From: a virus
IMG/VR virus record: IMGVR_UViG_3300026519_000029
Span: 1-37,699 of that record
Length of the DNA stretch: 37,699 nucleotides
Strand: one strand, 5' to 3'
Part shown: one piece after another, positions 13,819 through 22,770 of the stretch
How positions within the stretch are numbered: the stretch's first letter is position 1
Layout of the letters: every line of letters begins with the position of its first letter
Program-made: the position numbers and the translations under genes
Notes under the pieces: model-generated
Seen by the model: only the letters and a program-made list of their open reading frames with translations
What the model was told of the DNA's origin: nothing
The model's database searches: none

Positions 13819-14014
13819 AGTAATCCTCCTTCTTGCAAAGAACGTCCAAGTGATCCGCAAGCTCGGCTTTGTGTCGTGGGCATAACAGCGGGTTCTCTTT
13901 TGAGTCTAGTATGAGACCACTGAGCTGCCCCCAACCTGGCCAACCGACATTAAGGGTCTCTTCTTCCTCGCTTAAACCACATACGTCACAGACTGCTGTC
14001 CGAATTATTGCCAT
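13805..14014 (-). CDS. small Cys/His (zinc-ribbon-like) protein
   Basis: 69 residues from ATG 14014, with GGGAGG upstream. CDVCG near residue 10 and LCPRHK near residue 45 make a CxxC ... CxxH pattern consistent with one zinc site. It overlaps the fibre-like gene by 14 bases. Its place inside the tail region suggests a small structural or assembly role; the family is unknown. Confidence 0.7.
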   Translation of the reverse strand: MAIIRTAVCDVCGLSEEEETLNVGWPGWGQLSGLILDSKENPLLCPRHKAELADHLDVLCKKEDYCAMD

Positions 14015-14030
14015 CTTTATATCCTCCCTA

Positions 14031-15848
14031 TTAAGACAGTACATCTGTACCGTCGAGATTACTAAAATCTAACCTAAAACCGTTAAGTATCTGGGAAGCA
14101 TCTCCGTAGAAAGACACACCTCCCGTGTCCATATTCAAGGTCCTCCCCATTATGCGGTAGGGCTCTTTTACTATACCTAGATGGTCATCGGTTAGTACGA
14201 CCATTTCTCCAACTTGTCTCAGCACGCCTATCAAAGGGACCTCGACCCCGATTACTTCGTAAGGCCGGTCCTTAATGGAAGTTACTCTTTGGGCTATGTA
14301 TCTAGCAGATACACTGTTGACTAACCACATCGACTGATCTTTCTCGACTGCTTCCCTTAAGCCAAAACTATTGACAGACGCGGAGGACTGCTCAAATACT
14401 GACACGGTATGGTAACGACTCGTTACATCGTATCCAGCCATGACAAACTGCCTATTGACTATATCCTTATCGTCCAAGGTGACTGTTACTTTTTTTAATA
14501 TGCTGTCATCCAGATAGGTCTGTTCACTGCCTAGTACACTAAATTGCCGGAAGAACAGTTTGTTGTCTTCTTGGTATACTGCAGACTTCGATACTCGAGA
14601 GATCTTTCTCAGGCCTTCGGATACCTTTGTGCCAGTAAACTTGGCATTTAAGAATACGCTGTCCGAGCTAAAGACTTCTGCCCACTCCTGAAAAGAGTTA
14701 AAGTCTATGTCAGGGTTACTCGTGGACTCAACTGAACTGAGCCCCCCATAGGAAGTACATAGCCACCAAGCTATGTCTGAGACAAGATAATTACTACCAG
14801 TATACTCAACAGGTACATCAGAAGTGCCTACTATCCTCTCCTGTAACTGACTGAACTTATCTGATACTGCTATTCTCACTTTTGCATCGTCATACTCGAT
14901 GCTCTCTATGCTACCTTCCAGTATGGTTAACATCTCAGGCTCAGAACCACCTTTCGTAAAAGGCTTTAGAGGTTCTGAGATAGACCTTATACCGCAAGAC
15001 CCTACAGTAATAAAACTCCTCGTACTTAGGCTGTCCTGTAGGTTACTCGTGAAAGGGACTTTTAAGACCGGGGCGGGACTTGTCACCTCTGTGCTAAGGT
15101 ACCTCTTGTAGATGGTCACTGCGTCTGGCGGTACTGCATCATAGAGCAATAGGCCGTGGATCGAGCTACTGTTCGGTAGGCCTGTAACAGTGTTATTCCG
15201 AGGGTCTATGCCGATGGACAGCGGCTGGCCCGTCGCAATGGCATACGAAGCTACACTAAAATCCGAACTAACGATTATGCCGTTAACAGCAAGAGTCTTC
15301 AAGTATGGCTGTATCGACCCAGATATGTAGTACGTGCCTACACCCCCAAGGGGGTGGATGGTTGAATGTACTTGCCCAGTCTGGTCCCAAGTACTAAACA
15401 CGAGGTCATTATAGCTGTTTACTGCAAAAGACCAAGCACCAAAGTACGAGTTTGCATTTGAGACGAGAGATACGCTTGTACCTATGCCCCCTATGGTAAC
15501 ACCGAATTCCACACATAGCCCTGAATCTGACTCACTGTCTACCAGCAAACCGTGAGCATAGCTTACTAGGTCGGCATAGAGTGCAGTGCCTTGGGGGAAA
15601 CCAAGTTCCAATTTCACTAAGTCCCTCATCTTGGTCGGGTCTTCCCTCAGGAAATTAAAGTCTCTTTCACCGTTAGCACACGTCATCGATAGCCTTATGG
15701 GTCTCAGGCGGTCCCAAGAGGTCTTGAGCGTAGGCCAGCGCCCGACAAAGCACGTATAGTCTGAGTTGCCTATGGTAAAGCGCCTCAGCGGCTCCCCTTG
15801 CTTCTGACTAGCCTCATACATATAGTAACTGGAAAGTTCCGTTGCCAT
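14031..15848 (-). CDS. tail hub / tail tip protein with LamG-like insert
   Basis: 605 residues. Residues 1-85 look like the start of a siphovirus baseplate hub (RFTIGNSDYTCFV ... IRLSMTCANGERDFNF). Residues about 95-260 resemble a concanavalin/LamG-type sandwich (DSGLCVEFGVTI, HGLLLYDAVPPDAVTIYKRY). The C-terminal 300 residues are hub-like, with LRKISRVSKSAVYQEDNKL and a late DRPYEVIGVEV. It follows the two distal-tail paralogues and precedes the fibre-like gene. The LamG insert suggests carbohydrate recognition at the tail tip. Confidence 0.7.
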   Translation of the reverse strand: MATELSSYYMYEASQKQGEPLRRFTIGNSDYTCFVGRWPTLKTSWDRLRPIRLSMTCANGERDFNFLREDPTKMRDLVKLELGFPQGTALYADLVSYAHGLLVDSESDSGLCVEFGVTIGGIGTSVSLVSNANSYFGAWSFAVNSYNDLVFSTWDQTGQVHSTIHPLGGVGTYYISGSIQPYLKTLAVNGIIVSSDFSVASYAIATGQPLSIGIDPRNNTVTGLPNSSSIHGLLLYDAVPPDAVTIYKRYLSTEVTSPAPVLKVPFTSNLQDSLSTRSFITVGSCGIRSISEPLKPFTKGGSEPEMLTILEGSIESIEYDDAKVRIAVSDKFSQLQERIVGTSDVPVEYTGSNYLVSDIAWWLCTSYGGLSSVESTSNPDIDFNSFQEWAEVFSSDSVFLNAKFTGTKVSEGLRKISRVSKSAVYQEDNKLFFRQFSVLGSEQTYLDDSILKKVTVTLDDKDIVNRQFVMAGYDVTSRYHTVSVFEQSSASVNSFGLREAVEKDQSMWLVNSVSARYIAQRVTSIKDRPYEVIGVEVPLIGVLRQVGEMVVLTDDHLGIVKEPYRIMGRTLNMDTGGVSFYGDASQILNGFRLDFSNLDGTDVLS

Positions 15849-16714
15849 CAGTAGGTCTCCAACTTTATTTTCCCTGCATACAGGTTATTGAAAGGGGGTA
15901 CGGGTGAGGTAACAGGTACACCTTTGTTCCGTATCTGGCATGACATGACCAGTGTACCTTCGTCGTTAACGACCAGTAAACGGGCGTCTTCTTGCCACCA
16001 TCTCCTCAACTGGTCCTGCGTATTCTTGTCGATGTAGTTCAGACCAAAGTCCAAGCTTGTCGATTCCCCGAACCTGTAAGTAAATAAACTGCCATCTCTT
16101 GTGCGGTGCTTTTTCTCGTTGGCTTCAGCCTGGTGGCTCAGGCCTACGGGGTTGAGTGCCAGACGCTGACTGAGTAAAGTAACGTAAGGTTGCCAGACTG
16201 CGAGTTCACCGGTCTCAGCTACAACGTCTGCAGCAGTAGGCCAGAGTGTTACAGTGATATCTTCTGACAGTCCAGAGTTAGGCAAAGTGATTTCCGACAA
16301 CCACCAACCGTCAGCAGCAGGAGTAATCTTGTGATAGGAACCGTTGCTAATTGCAATCGAAGAAGCAGCAGCTGAACCGTTGTCACTAAAAGTAAGTACA
16401 GTCCACGCATCATAACTGTTAGAGTTAATCCCATGGTGTATTTTCATAGCACAGCTCGAGGAGCCGTCTAGTGGTTTTACATACATTCCAAAAAGTATGG
16501 AGTCTTCGGAACCATGTAACCAGTCAGAACCGTCTACATAATAGAAGCGACTTACGTATGTACTAAGAGAGGCATCTTTTAGTACATAGGCTGTCAGGGT
16601 ACCGTCAGGAGCAGGAGCAGTCAAGGAACTAATCTCAGAGAACCAGTTCTGCCAGCTACCGACTAAGGAGAAGTCGTTTGCATTATCCAGGAAATTCTCT
16701 ATGAGGTTAAGCAT
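15848..16714 (-). CDS. distal tail protein paralogue B with CBM-like N-domain
   Basis: 288 residues. The N-terminal 170 residues form a carbohydrate-binding-like sandwich: NDFSLVGSWQNW, APDGTLTAYVLKD, FGMYVKP and ADGWWLSEITLP. The C-terminal 100 residues carry LDFGLNYIDKNTQDQLRRWW and end YAGKIKLETY, matching the neighbour at 16714-17574 in layout and in the last residues. The two are diverged tandem duplicates. They follow the tape measure, where distal tail (Dit-like) proteins are normally encoded. Overlaps both neighbours by one or a few bases (TGATG). Confidence 0.72.
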   Translation of the reverse strand: MLNLIENFLDNANDFSLVGSWQNWFSEISSLTAPAPDGTLTAYVLKDASLSTYVSRFYYVDGSDWLHGSEDSILFGMYVKPLDGSSSCAMKIHHGINSNSYDAWTVLTFSDNGSAAASSIAISNGSYHKITPAADGWWLSEITLPNSGLSEDITVTLWPTAADVVAETGELAVWQPYVTLLSQRLALNPVGLSHQAEANEKKHRTRDGSLFTYRFGESTSLDFGLNYIDKNTQDQLRRWWQEDARLLVVNDEGTLVMSCQIRNKGVPVTSPVPPFNNLYAGKIKLETY

Positions 16715-17574
16715 CAGAATGACTCCAAGTTTATAATACCATCATATTGGTCGTGGTAAGGAAATGCAACTTTAGGCAGAGGGCTCTTGCCTGATAAGGT
16801 TCCTGGTTGTAAAAAAGAACCATAGGTGTCAAAACAAAACAACTGGTCTTGGTTTTGCCAGAAGCTCAACAATTTATCCCTGGTAAACCTGTCAACATAG
16901 CGAGCAGTAAACTGTACCCCTGTGTGAGTGCTACGAGTGTGCTCATAGCTCTTGCGCGATGAGGTAACTACTTTGTCGGTTATCTTCTTAGTGGTCTTTT
17001 TAAAATCGTACTCTGCTTCGAGAGTCACGAAGTCAGACTCTTGACCTGCAAACACACCCCAGATGGCTATTGCGCCAACATTCGGTTCAAAAAAAGTAAA
17101 GTTAACAGCGGATACTTCTATAGCCACGTCCAGGGCATAGCCACTCGATGGCATACTGGTTCTTGCAAACCACCAGCCGTCACTGGTTACTAAGTGCAAG
17201 TCTTCTTTTATCACCGGAAAGCTGGTTACCAGGCTTGCTGTACCGTTGCTTGACCAAGTAACTACCGAGTGGGGGTAAGTAGCTGCTCCTAGTACATTGG
17301 CACCAAAAGACATTGCCGAATTCACACCAGTATTCTTAACAAAGAGACCCATGTGTATGCGGGAGTAGTTACCTATGTTCTCGCCCCCGCTATACGTCTG
17401 GTGCACTAAGTGTGCAGGCCCCGTAAAACTGTCTACCATATTATAAGCAGTATGGGTGCCGTCGGGTGCTATCACACCTGAAGAGCCTATTCCAGGATTC
17501 ACTTTTAACCAACTACCCGAGTCGGTAAAGTTGTTAGCGTCGTGTACGAAAGTGCGTAGCATCGTTATGCTCAT
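16714..17574 (-). CDS. distal tail protein paralogue A with CBM-like N-domain
   Basis: 286 residues. Same plan as the next gene: NNFTDSGSWLKV, APDGTHTAYNMVD, MGLFVKN and SDGWWFARTSMPSSG in the N-domain, then YVDRFTRDKLLSFWQ and a terminal YDGIINLESF. The start ATG overlaps the tape-measure stop (ATGA). It probably joins the tail tube to the tip, with the N-domain exposed for glycan binding; this is inference from position and fold-like patterns. Confidence 0.72.
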   Translation of the reverse strand: MSITMLRTFVHDANNFTDSGSWLKVNPGIGSSGVIAPDGTHTAYNMVDSFTGPAHLVHQTYSGGENIGNYSRIHMGLFVKNTGVNSAMSFGANVLGAATYPHSVVTWSSNGTASLVTSFPVIKEDLHLVTSDGWWFARTSMPSSGYALDVAIEVSAVNFTFFEPNVGAIAIWGVFAGQESDFVTLEAEYDFKKTTKKITDKVVTSSRKSYEHTRSTHTGVQFTARYVDRFTRDKLLSFWQNQDQLFCFDTYGSFLQPGTLSGKSPLPKVAFPYHDQYDGIINLESF

Positions 17575-19676
17575 CAGAGTGCCTCCATCGTTGTCAAGGC
17601 CTCTTGCTTTATGCCTCTTGCTGCAAGTGCATCTAGAGCAGGTATGAACTTCTCGGCAATGAGCTCTTGTAGTTCAGAGATGCTGATATCGAAAAAGTCT
17701 CTTGACTCCATGTAGAAATTAAAATTTTCGACCACAACACTCGAGCCTGTCTGTGCATTCGGTGAATTAGCCAGGAAAGAGGTCAGGTCCCTGTTAGCCT
17801 CTGGCTGTACGACTCGCTCACCTGCTCGTAACAAGAATGTCTCATCTCGGGGAACGTAGTCTAGTCCACCGTGTGCCTGAGAAGTTCCTACTATCTGTTT
17901 GATCTGTGCTGCACCCGCTAAGGCCATGAGTGTAGCAGGTACGATACCCCAAGGGTAACCACCAGCATTCTCATAGGACCTTATGATTGCACTGGGGAGG
18001 CTGACCAAAGCGTTAGCTAGGGCAGCTGCTTTCCACAACTTAAACAGTCCCCCGCTCAAGTTGCGGGCTTGGGCTAACATCGAGACGGCATGACCCGCTG
18101 CACCAATGAGGTCTTTTTTCCTCATTGCTTGACCAAACTCAAAAGACCCTTTGATGGCTCCCTTGTTCTGGTTAGACATGTTGCGTAAATGTTGCTCTTC
18201 CAGTTTCTCTTTCTGGTCTCGGTACAGTTCATCAGACATGCTGAACTCTAAATAGGAGTTCTCGAGATCGAGCAGTTGCTGTTCATACGCTACATTGTGG
18301 AGTTCGGCTTCAGTCATTAGTGACCGTGTCAATATTAAATATTTCTCTTCCAGTGCTGACCGAGAGGCGTTATTGAAAGCCTCCCAGTCAAAGAAACCCG
18401 GGGAGGAGCCACCGTTGGTTACTACGCTCTTAACTCCTTCGATCTTGTTCTGGAGTTTCTCAAAGTTCAATTCGACAGACTTAGTAAAAGCCTCGACCTG
18501 GTCACCTGGCAAAGCTTTACCTAGTGAGGTACGCAGGCTCTCCGTAAGTAACTCTGTTCTCAGTCGGGAGCTCTCCAGCAAACCGTTGAGCATATGCATG
18601 GGGCCAATGTCTATGCCAGGTATAACATTGGCAAGTTCTCGGAAGGTTTCGGCAATGCTGACGGTTCTACTTATAATGGATTCAGCAACGGCAGCAAAAG
18701 CAACCTTCATCCCTTTCCAGGCTCTGCTGACTGTTGCAATGATGTTCACTAACATACCTATGCCGTTCATTACTGACCTGATACCGTCGATAATGAAATT
18801 AACCCAGACTGAGGATTTGTCTGAGCTATCTTTGAGAGCCTTACCAAACTCCGCATCTACTGCCATGGCGATAGCTTTAAAATAGTCCATCAATCCCGCG
18901 TCCATGACTACAGTCCTCAGTTCAAACCACTTATCTGAGATCATGCTCATCAAACCTTCCCAAGTAGTCGACAATGCTTTAGTGGCCCCCCTGAATCTTG
19001 ACTGTGGCTCAGTCCAAGCATTCATGAGCATCTGGCGGGTTTGGCCGACTGAGTAAGATACCCCCGAGGTGAAACCTAACATAGCGGTTACGCCACGTTC
19101 CCTGAACAGGTCAGCACTCGCAGCACCAGCCGATAGCATCCGCTGTACTTGTTCAGTTGTCTTCTGTATAGATAGACCTGAAGTAGCAGCGAGATCACCA
19201 ATGAGCGGCATCCATTCGTTAATCTCGGCCACCCCTCCTTTGAGAACGCCAGAGAGCTGAGTAGCAGACTCCATGATCTCCTGGAACTCGAAGGGTACTT
19301 CTGAAGCAAACTTCTTCATGTCCGCGAACAGCCGATTCCCTTCTTCCACGCTCCCTAACATGATGGTCAACCGTGTATTAAACTGCTCAGAAACAGAAGC
19401 AGCCTCTATAAAAGATCCGACCAGCAGACCGAGGCCCACACCAGCTACGAGACCCTTGAGGGATACCAGTTGCCTCCCTGCACCTTTAAATGCACGTCCG
19501 AGACCTTTAGCACCCTCTTCTAACCTCTTAAAAGACAGCACCTGTTTGCGGGTGCTTTTAGTGGTCTTCTTCAGGTTACGGGCAAAGGCTTTGAAACTGT
19601 CCCCCATACGGTCAAAAGCAGGACCTGTCAAGTCCTCAGCTTTAAAAACTATCTGTATCTGGTTATCTGAGCTCAT
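17574..19676 (-). CDS. tape measure protein
   Basis: 700 residues, ATG overlapping the GT stop. The N-terminal 80 residues are a charged coiled coil (FKAFARNLKKTTKS ... FKRLEEGAKGLG), followed by the hydrophobic GLVAGVGLGLLVGSF segment and the conserved FNTRLTIMLGS ... FASEVPFEFQEIMESATQL ... AATSGLSIQKTTEQVQRML region of phage tape measures. Further hydrophobic helices occur at about 305-320 and 565-600. At roughly 1.5 angstrom per residue, the known tape-measure scaling, the tail would be near 100 nm. It sets tail length and enters the cell during DNA ejection. Confidence 0.93.
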   Translation of the reverse strand: MSSDNQIQIVFKAEDLTGPAFDRMGDSFKAFARNLKKTTKSTRKQVLSFKRLEEGAKGLGRAFKGAGRQLVSLKGLVAGVGLGLLVGSFIEAASVSEQFNTRLTIMLGSVEEGNRLFADMKKFASEVPFEFQEIMESATQLSGVLKGGVAEINEWMPLIGDLAATSGLSIQKTTEQVQRMLSAGAASADLFRERGVTAMLGFTSGVSYSVGQTRQMLMNAWTEPQSRFRGATKALSTTWEGLMSMISDKWFELRTVVMDAGLMDYFKAIAMAVDAEFGKALKDSSDKSSVWVNFIIDGIRSVMNGIGMLVNIIATVSRAWKGMKVAFAAVAESIISRTVSIAETFRELANVIPGIDIGPMHMLNGLLESSRLRTELLTESLRTSLGKALPGDQVEAFTKSVELNFEKLQNKIEGVKSVVTNGGSSPGFFDWEAFNNASRSALEEKYLILTRSLMTEAELHNVAYEQQLLDLENSYLEFSMSDELYRDQKEKLEEQHLRNMSNQNKGAIKGSFEFGQAMRKKDLIGAAGHAVSMLAQARNLSGGLFKLWKAAALANALVSLPSAIIRSYENAGGYPWGIVPATLMALAGAAQIKQIVGTSQAHGGLDYVPRDETFLLRAGERVVQPEANRDLTSFLANSPNAQTGSSVVVENFNFYMESRDFFDISISELQELIAEKFIPALDALAARGIKQEALTTMEAL

Positions 19677-20262
19677 GGAACATGCCCCTGTTCTTGCTTA
19701 AGATGAGTGTACAGTTGGCCCCTTATCATGCCGAACATGGTCAGTAAACATTCCTCTTGGTCTAAGAGGCTCCCGTTATCGGGATAGCACCTCAGCTTCA
19801 ATGAGTCGTGACAGTTCTCATACAGGTCTAACCACATCGAGAGACGGAGTCCACACAGTACTAAGTCCTCCTTCATGTCGCCTATGCTGTAGTATCTCCG
19901 GATGGCGACGTTTGCTTTTTTTTCAAACCCTCGCTCGGTTGACTTATAACAAACAGTTCAGTCATTAAGTCATATACTAACGCTTGGAAGTAAGACTCCT
20001 CCAGTACGGTCTCAAGTGTAACAGGTTTGCCGTCCGCATCTTTCAGCTCTAATGTTATTATGTGACCTGTCAGTACCTCAGACAAGACTTTTGACAGTTC
20101 AGACTGTTTTGAGAAAGACAGTGTTACTTCGCCCCCTTTTGTCTTCTCTAAGTAAGGTGACAGGCTCACTGCTGCGCTCATCTTTAGCCTGCGCATAACT
20201 GCGAGTACTTCCCCCCCGTCGAACTCAGTCTTGTATGTAACGCTGGGTGTAAAGTTAGACAT
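19673..20262 (-). CDS. tail assembly chaperone GT fusion, made by -1 frameshift
   Basis: The first 116 residues are those of the G product. At the A-AAA-AAG heptamer (19921 down to 19915) a -1 slip continues as ANVAIRRYYSIGD and then through the downstream frame (MKEDLVLCGLRLSMW ...) to the stop at 19673, giving about 196 residues. This is the well-known G/GT arrangement of long-tailed phages, in which a minority fusion product chaperones the tape measure. The T part is helical and Cys-containing. The stop overlaps the tape-measure ATG. Confidence 0.85.
19882..20262 (-). CDS. tail assembly chaperone G
   Basis: 126 residues, ATG preceded by GAGGGAC. A mixed beta/alpha N-domain (VTYKTEFDGGEVLAVMRRL, GGEVTLSFSKQSELSKVL, HIITLELKDADGKPVTLE) is followed by a helical part and a Lys-rich end (EGLKKKQTSP) that contains the slippery site. 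Its position between the tail tube and tape measure genes identifies it as the major chaperone of the G/GT pair. Confidence 0.85.
   Translation of the reverse strand: MSNFTPSVTYKTEFDGGEVLAVMRRLKMSAAVSLSPYLEKTKGGEVTLSFSKQSELSKVLSEVLTGHIITLELKDADGKPVTLETVLEESYFQALVYDLMTELFVISQPSEGLKKKQTSPSGDTTA
19915..19921 (-). promoter_or_regulatory. dnaX-type -1 slippery heptamer A-AAA-AAG
   Basis: On the minus strand the G frame reads TTG AAA AAA AAG CAA. The last seven bases before CAA form A-AAA-AAG in the correct phase, the same heptamer used in E. coli dnaX. The -1 frame stays open to 19673. Confidence 0.88.
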
Positions 20263-20286
20263 AGTATGTCCCTCGGTCTCTGTTGA

Positions 20287-21267
20287 TTAATAGGATGCTT
20301 GGGTGTTGACAACCACGACTTGCGCGGAGGTTGCACTACCGGTATGGTACTTACCTTTAGCGGAAATGCTTACTTCGATCTCGCCAGGACCTCCTGCTTG
20401 TACCGGAATGTCTACATAGCGCATTGCTGGGCAAGTAATTTTTATTTCTTCGTAGTAGCCAGACTGTATTTCTGTACCACCCTTGAAGTTGACTATTAGC
20501 TCTCTCTCAGACTGAGCAATAAACTGCTGGTACTCGTCTTGGTTATCGAACTTAAGCGTCCCTGCGACAGCTACCGTCCGCATCCCCGAGCGCTTAATGC
20601 GGGAAGGAAACTTGCTGTTATTGAGGGTATGGGATGCAGTGAGCTGGTCGTCGAATGTAATAGTCAGGTCCATTTGTTCATCACGACCAACGCCTGCTAT
20701 GGAGACGCTAGCAACGTCCCAGGCGAATTTACGACCAACGGGGTAGTCTGCTACAAGTGCTGCTATCTGTAGATGGCTACCCCCAACGAAAGTAATCTTT
20801 GACCGGAGCAGCTCCCCGTTGGTTATACCGAGTTCTAGCATGGAAGCATTTAAGTCATAGAACACTTCTGCCGAACCTGTCTCCAGATATCTGTAATACA
20901 TAGTAGGGTCACCTGCGCACTTTTCACTAAAGTCAGAAGTGCGAGGCGTGAAGGTATGTTCATACACACCCCCAGAAGTTACTGTTACTGGTGGGCCGAA
21001 GAAAGCACGACACATGACACCTAGGCTAATTGCTTGTGCAGTAGTGTCAAAATCCCCTCCCGCAGATTTCGGACCTTCGTAGCTGTCGCCTTCGTCAAAG
21101 ATACCTCTCATGGCTTCATCGACAATCTCACCTATCTCTAGTTTTACTCCGTCAGACAGGTGAGGAAGAAAGTACAATGAACCTACTAAGGTACCGGAAT
21201 CAGTCGTAGCAGTCCCATAAGTATCTTGAAAACCTATTGCTATGTTCGAGTTCTGACCATAAGCCAT
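20287..21267 (-). CDS. major tail tube protein
   Basis: 326 residues, AGGAGG eight bases before ATG. The start MAYGQNSNIAIGFQDTYGT with SLYFLP soon after is typical of siphovirus tail tube proteins. GGDFDTTAQAISLGVMCRAFFG and YEHTFTPRTSDF follow, then a second half rich in beta strands (ITFDDQLTASHTLN, VAVAGTLKF) and a C-terminal immunoglobulin-like strand set. It polymerises around the tape measure. Longer than the roughly 160-250 residues of simpler tube proteins, which fits a two-sandwich architecture. Confidence 0.85.
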   Translation of the reverse strand: MAYGQNSNIAIGFQDTYGTATTDSGTLVGSLYFLPHLSDGVKLEIGEIVDEAMRGIFDEGDSYEGPKSAGGDFDTTAQAISLGVMCRAFFGPPVTVTSGGVYEHTFTPRTSDFSEKCAGDPTMYYRYLETGSAEVFYDLNASMLELGITNGELLRSKITFVGGSHLQIAALVADYPVGRKFAWDVASVSIAGVGRDEQMDLTITFDDQLTASHTLNNSKFPSRIKRSGMRTVAVAGTLKFDNQDEYQQFIAQSERELIVNFKGGTEIQSGYYEEIKITCPAMRYVDIPVQAGGPGEIEVSISAKGKYHTGSATSAQVVVVNTQASY

Positions 21268-21444
21268 TTACTTAACCTCCTGCTTAGTTCTTCCAGTTTG
21301 TTTTGTGTACTTTGCCATCTTACTCTTAACTAGTAATTCGGCACGCTTTTTGTCGAGTGTAAGGGTCTGCCCTTTAACTGGTATACCAAAAGGGGGGACC
21401 ATGTTCCCTGAATCAATAGTCCATACTATCTGTACCATGTTCAT
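21268..21444 (-). CDS. small tail-region protein
   Basis: 58 residues from ATG 21444 (GGAGGT nine bases upstream; ATG 21453 touches it and is unlikely). The sequence has VPPFGIPVKGQTLTLDKKRAELLVKSKMAKYT, a short segment resembling the small protein encoded between the tail terminator and tube genes in Mu-like gene orders (gp38/DUF2635 position). The family match is weak. Start overlaps the previous stop (ATGA). Confidence 0.7.
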   Translation of the reverse strand: MNMVQIVWTIDSGNMVPPFGIPVKGQTLTLDKKRAELLVKSKMAKYTKQTGRTKQEVK

Positions 21445-21884
21445 CCTGCACATACCTCCGCGGTTATCTTTATAGTAGATTGTTGATGATACATAGAGTC
21501 CGACTCCAGATTATTATAGCTATAGTCAGTTGACAGACCTGTTACCATATCTACCTGAGAGCCGAACTTCGGGTCCGACCAGATAGCATCCAGTACTTTC
21601 TGCTCATAGGAACCGAGAAGCCTACAGCACTCACTTGAGCTGCCCAAGTGAGAGGCTTGGACTACTATGATGAGGGACACTACCGCTTTCCAGCTCTGAG
21701 CGTTTCTCCCCAGGCTCGAAGGCGAGTAGGTGACTGGCCCCTTGTAGATCCCGACCCAAGGTGCTCGGTCGGGGTCCATGTTGATGTAAGCCCCGTGTTC
21801 TACGTCCATACCTGCACTCACTATGCCAGGATGTTTTTTTATCTGTAGATATAAAGACTCGGTAATATCATTTATGTTTAGCAC
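21441..21884 (-). CDS. tail terminator-like protein (Mu gp37-like position)
   Basis: 147 residues, GTG start with GAGGGGGTT upstream. INDITESLYLQIKKHPGIVSAGMD, PDRAPWVGIYKGPVTYSPSS, VVSLIIVVQASH and LLGSYEQKVLDAIWSDPKF follow the usual pattern of tail terminators, which cap the tube and meet the head connector. It lies between the Mu G-like tail-completion gene and the tail tube gene, the expected slot. Confidence 0.75.
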   Translation of the reverse strand: MLNINDITESLYLQIKKHPGIVSAGMDVEHGAYINMDPDRAPWVGIYKGPVTYSPSSLGRNAQSWKAVVSLIIVVQASHLGSSSECCRLLGSYEQKVLDAIWSDPKFGSQVDMVTGLSTDYSYNNLESDSMYHQQSTIKITAEVCAG

Positions 21885-21893
21885 GTAACCCCC

Positions 21894-22331
21894 TCATCTC
21901 TTTATGTGTGCCGTAGCAATCTTCTTAATGTCTTCGATAACTTCCTGCTCCAGAGGTACCATGCGCCGCTGGGGTAAGTGCCCTTTACCTTCATTATGGT
22001 ACAGCGAGTACGGGAGCTTCGAGCCTATGCCTGCCTCATCCTTAGTAGACCAGGGCAGGAAAGACAGCTGCAGTGTGCCAGTGTCTCTCAGTATCTGGGC
22101 CGAGGTATCGACCCCCCCGCCTTTTACTCTCCTACCACCGAGTGCAAGCTTCTCCCAACCTCCTACTTTACCTCCTTCAGTTGAGAAGTTCACTTTATTC
22201 CACTGATCTAAGTAGACTGAGATCTTTGCCATGAGGGGGCCAGTATTCTGAGCCTTGCTTTTCGCCCCGGATACTCGCTTCAGCAGTTCGCGGATAGAGG
22301 GGTCGACTTTAAACCCGAACTTAGAACTCAC
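21894..22331 (-). CDS. virion morphogenesis / tail completion protein (Mu gpG-like)
   Basis: 145 residues from GTG 22331, chosen because AGGAGGAG lies eight bases upstream; the ATG at 22349 starts ahead of that site. LMAKISVYLDQWNKVNFSTEGGKVGGWEKLA, ILRDTGTLQLSF, GSKLPYSLYHNEG and LPQRRMVPL reproduce the pattern of the phage virion morphogenesis family (PF05069, Mu gpG). It helps finish tail tube assembly and head-tail joining. Confidence 0.85.
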   Translation of the reverse strand: MSSKFGFKVDPSIRELLKRVSGAKSKAQNTGPLMAKISVYLDQWNKVNFSTEGGKVGGWEKLALGGRRVKGGGVDTSAQILRDTGTLQLSFLPWSTKDEAGIGSKLPYSLYHNEGKGHLPQRRMVPLEQEVIEDIKKIATAHIKR

Positions 22332-22770
22332 GTTTACTCTCCTCCTCACTGAGACGATCTGGGTCTACTCCGAAGTTCTCTATCTCACCTAGGCCGAACA
22401 CAGGGGAGAACTCCATGTCGCTGGAGTAGGCTAAGCCGCTTACTTTGTGTATGACACTACCGTCTGTGCTAAGTAGCACCTTGTCGCCTTTTACTAGAGA
22501 AGATATGTAACTATCAACTGCAGAGAACATCATCCCTGCTTTCTCGGAGTCTTTGAATCTCAGCACTTTAGCAAAAGCAACATCTATACACAAGTCACGT
22601 ACAGTCACATTGCTCGATTCTAGGGGGAGTAAAAACGACTTACCTAGCCCAGATTCTACATAGGACTCAGCATAGACGATAAAGTCCTCTTCTGACTCCT
22701 CGGCGCAGACCACATCACCATATCTTTTGTAGCGACTTACTACGTCATCCCACTTGATGTATCGACCCAT
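22321..22770 (-). CDS. head-tail connector (DUF1320/Mu gp36-like)
   Basis: 149 residues. The N-terminus MGRYIKWDDVVSRYKRY, an acidic helix, LCIDVAFAKVLRFKDSEKAG and SYISSLVKGDKVL fit the small helical connector proteins of Mu-like heads (DUF1320, gp36). It is placed between a small beta-rich gene and the Mu gpG-like gene, as expected for an adaptor at the portal-tail interface. Overlaps the previous gene by one base (TGATG). Confidence 0.65.
   Translation of the reverse strand: MGRYIKWDDVVSRYKRYGDVVCAEESEEDFIVYAESYVESGLGKSFLLPLESSNVTVRDLCIDVAFAKVLRFKDSEKAGMMFSAVDSYISSLVKGDKVLLSTDGSVIHKVSGLAYSSDMEFSPVFGLGEIENFGVDPDRLSEEESKREF

Noticed and set aside
18221-18260. Second hammerhead-like CTGATGA (minus strand) followed by GAAA
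   Set aside because: It lies inside the tape-measure coding sequence and lacks pairable stem I and a placed cleavage site; a 7-mer match of this sort is expected by chance.
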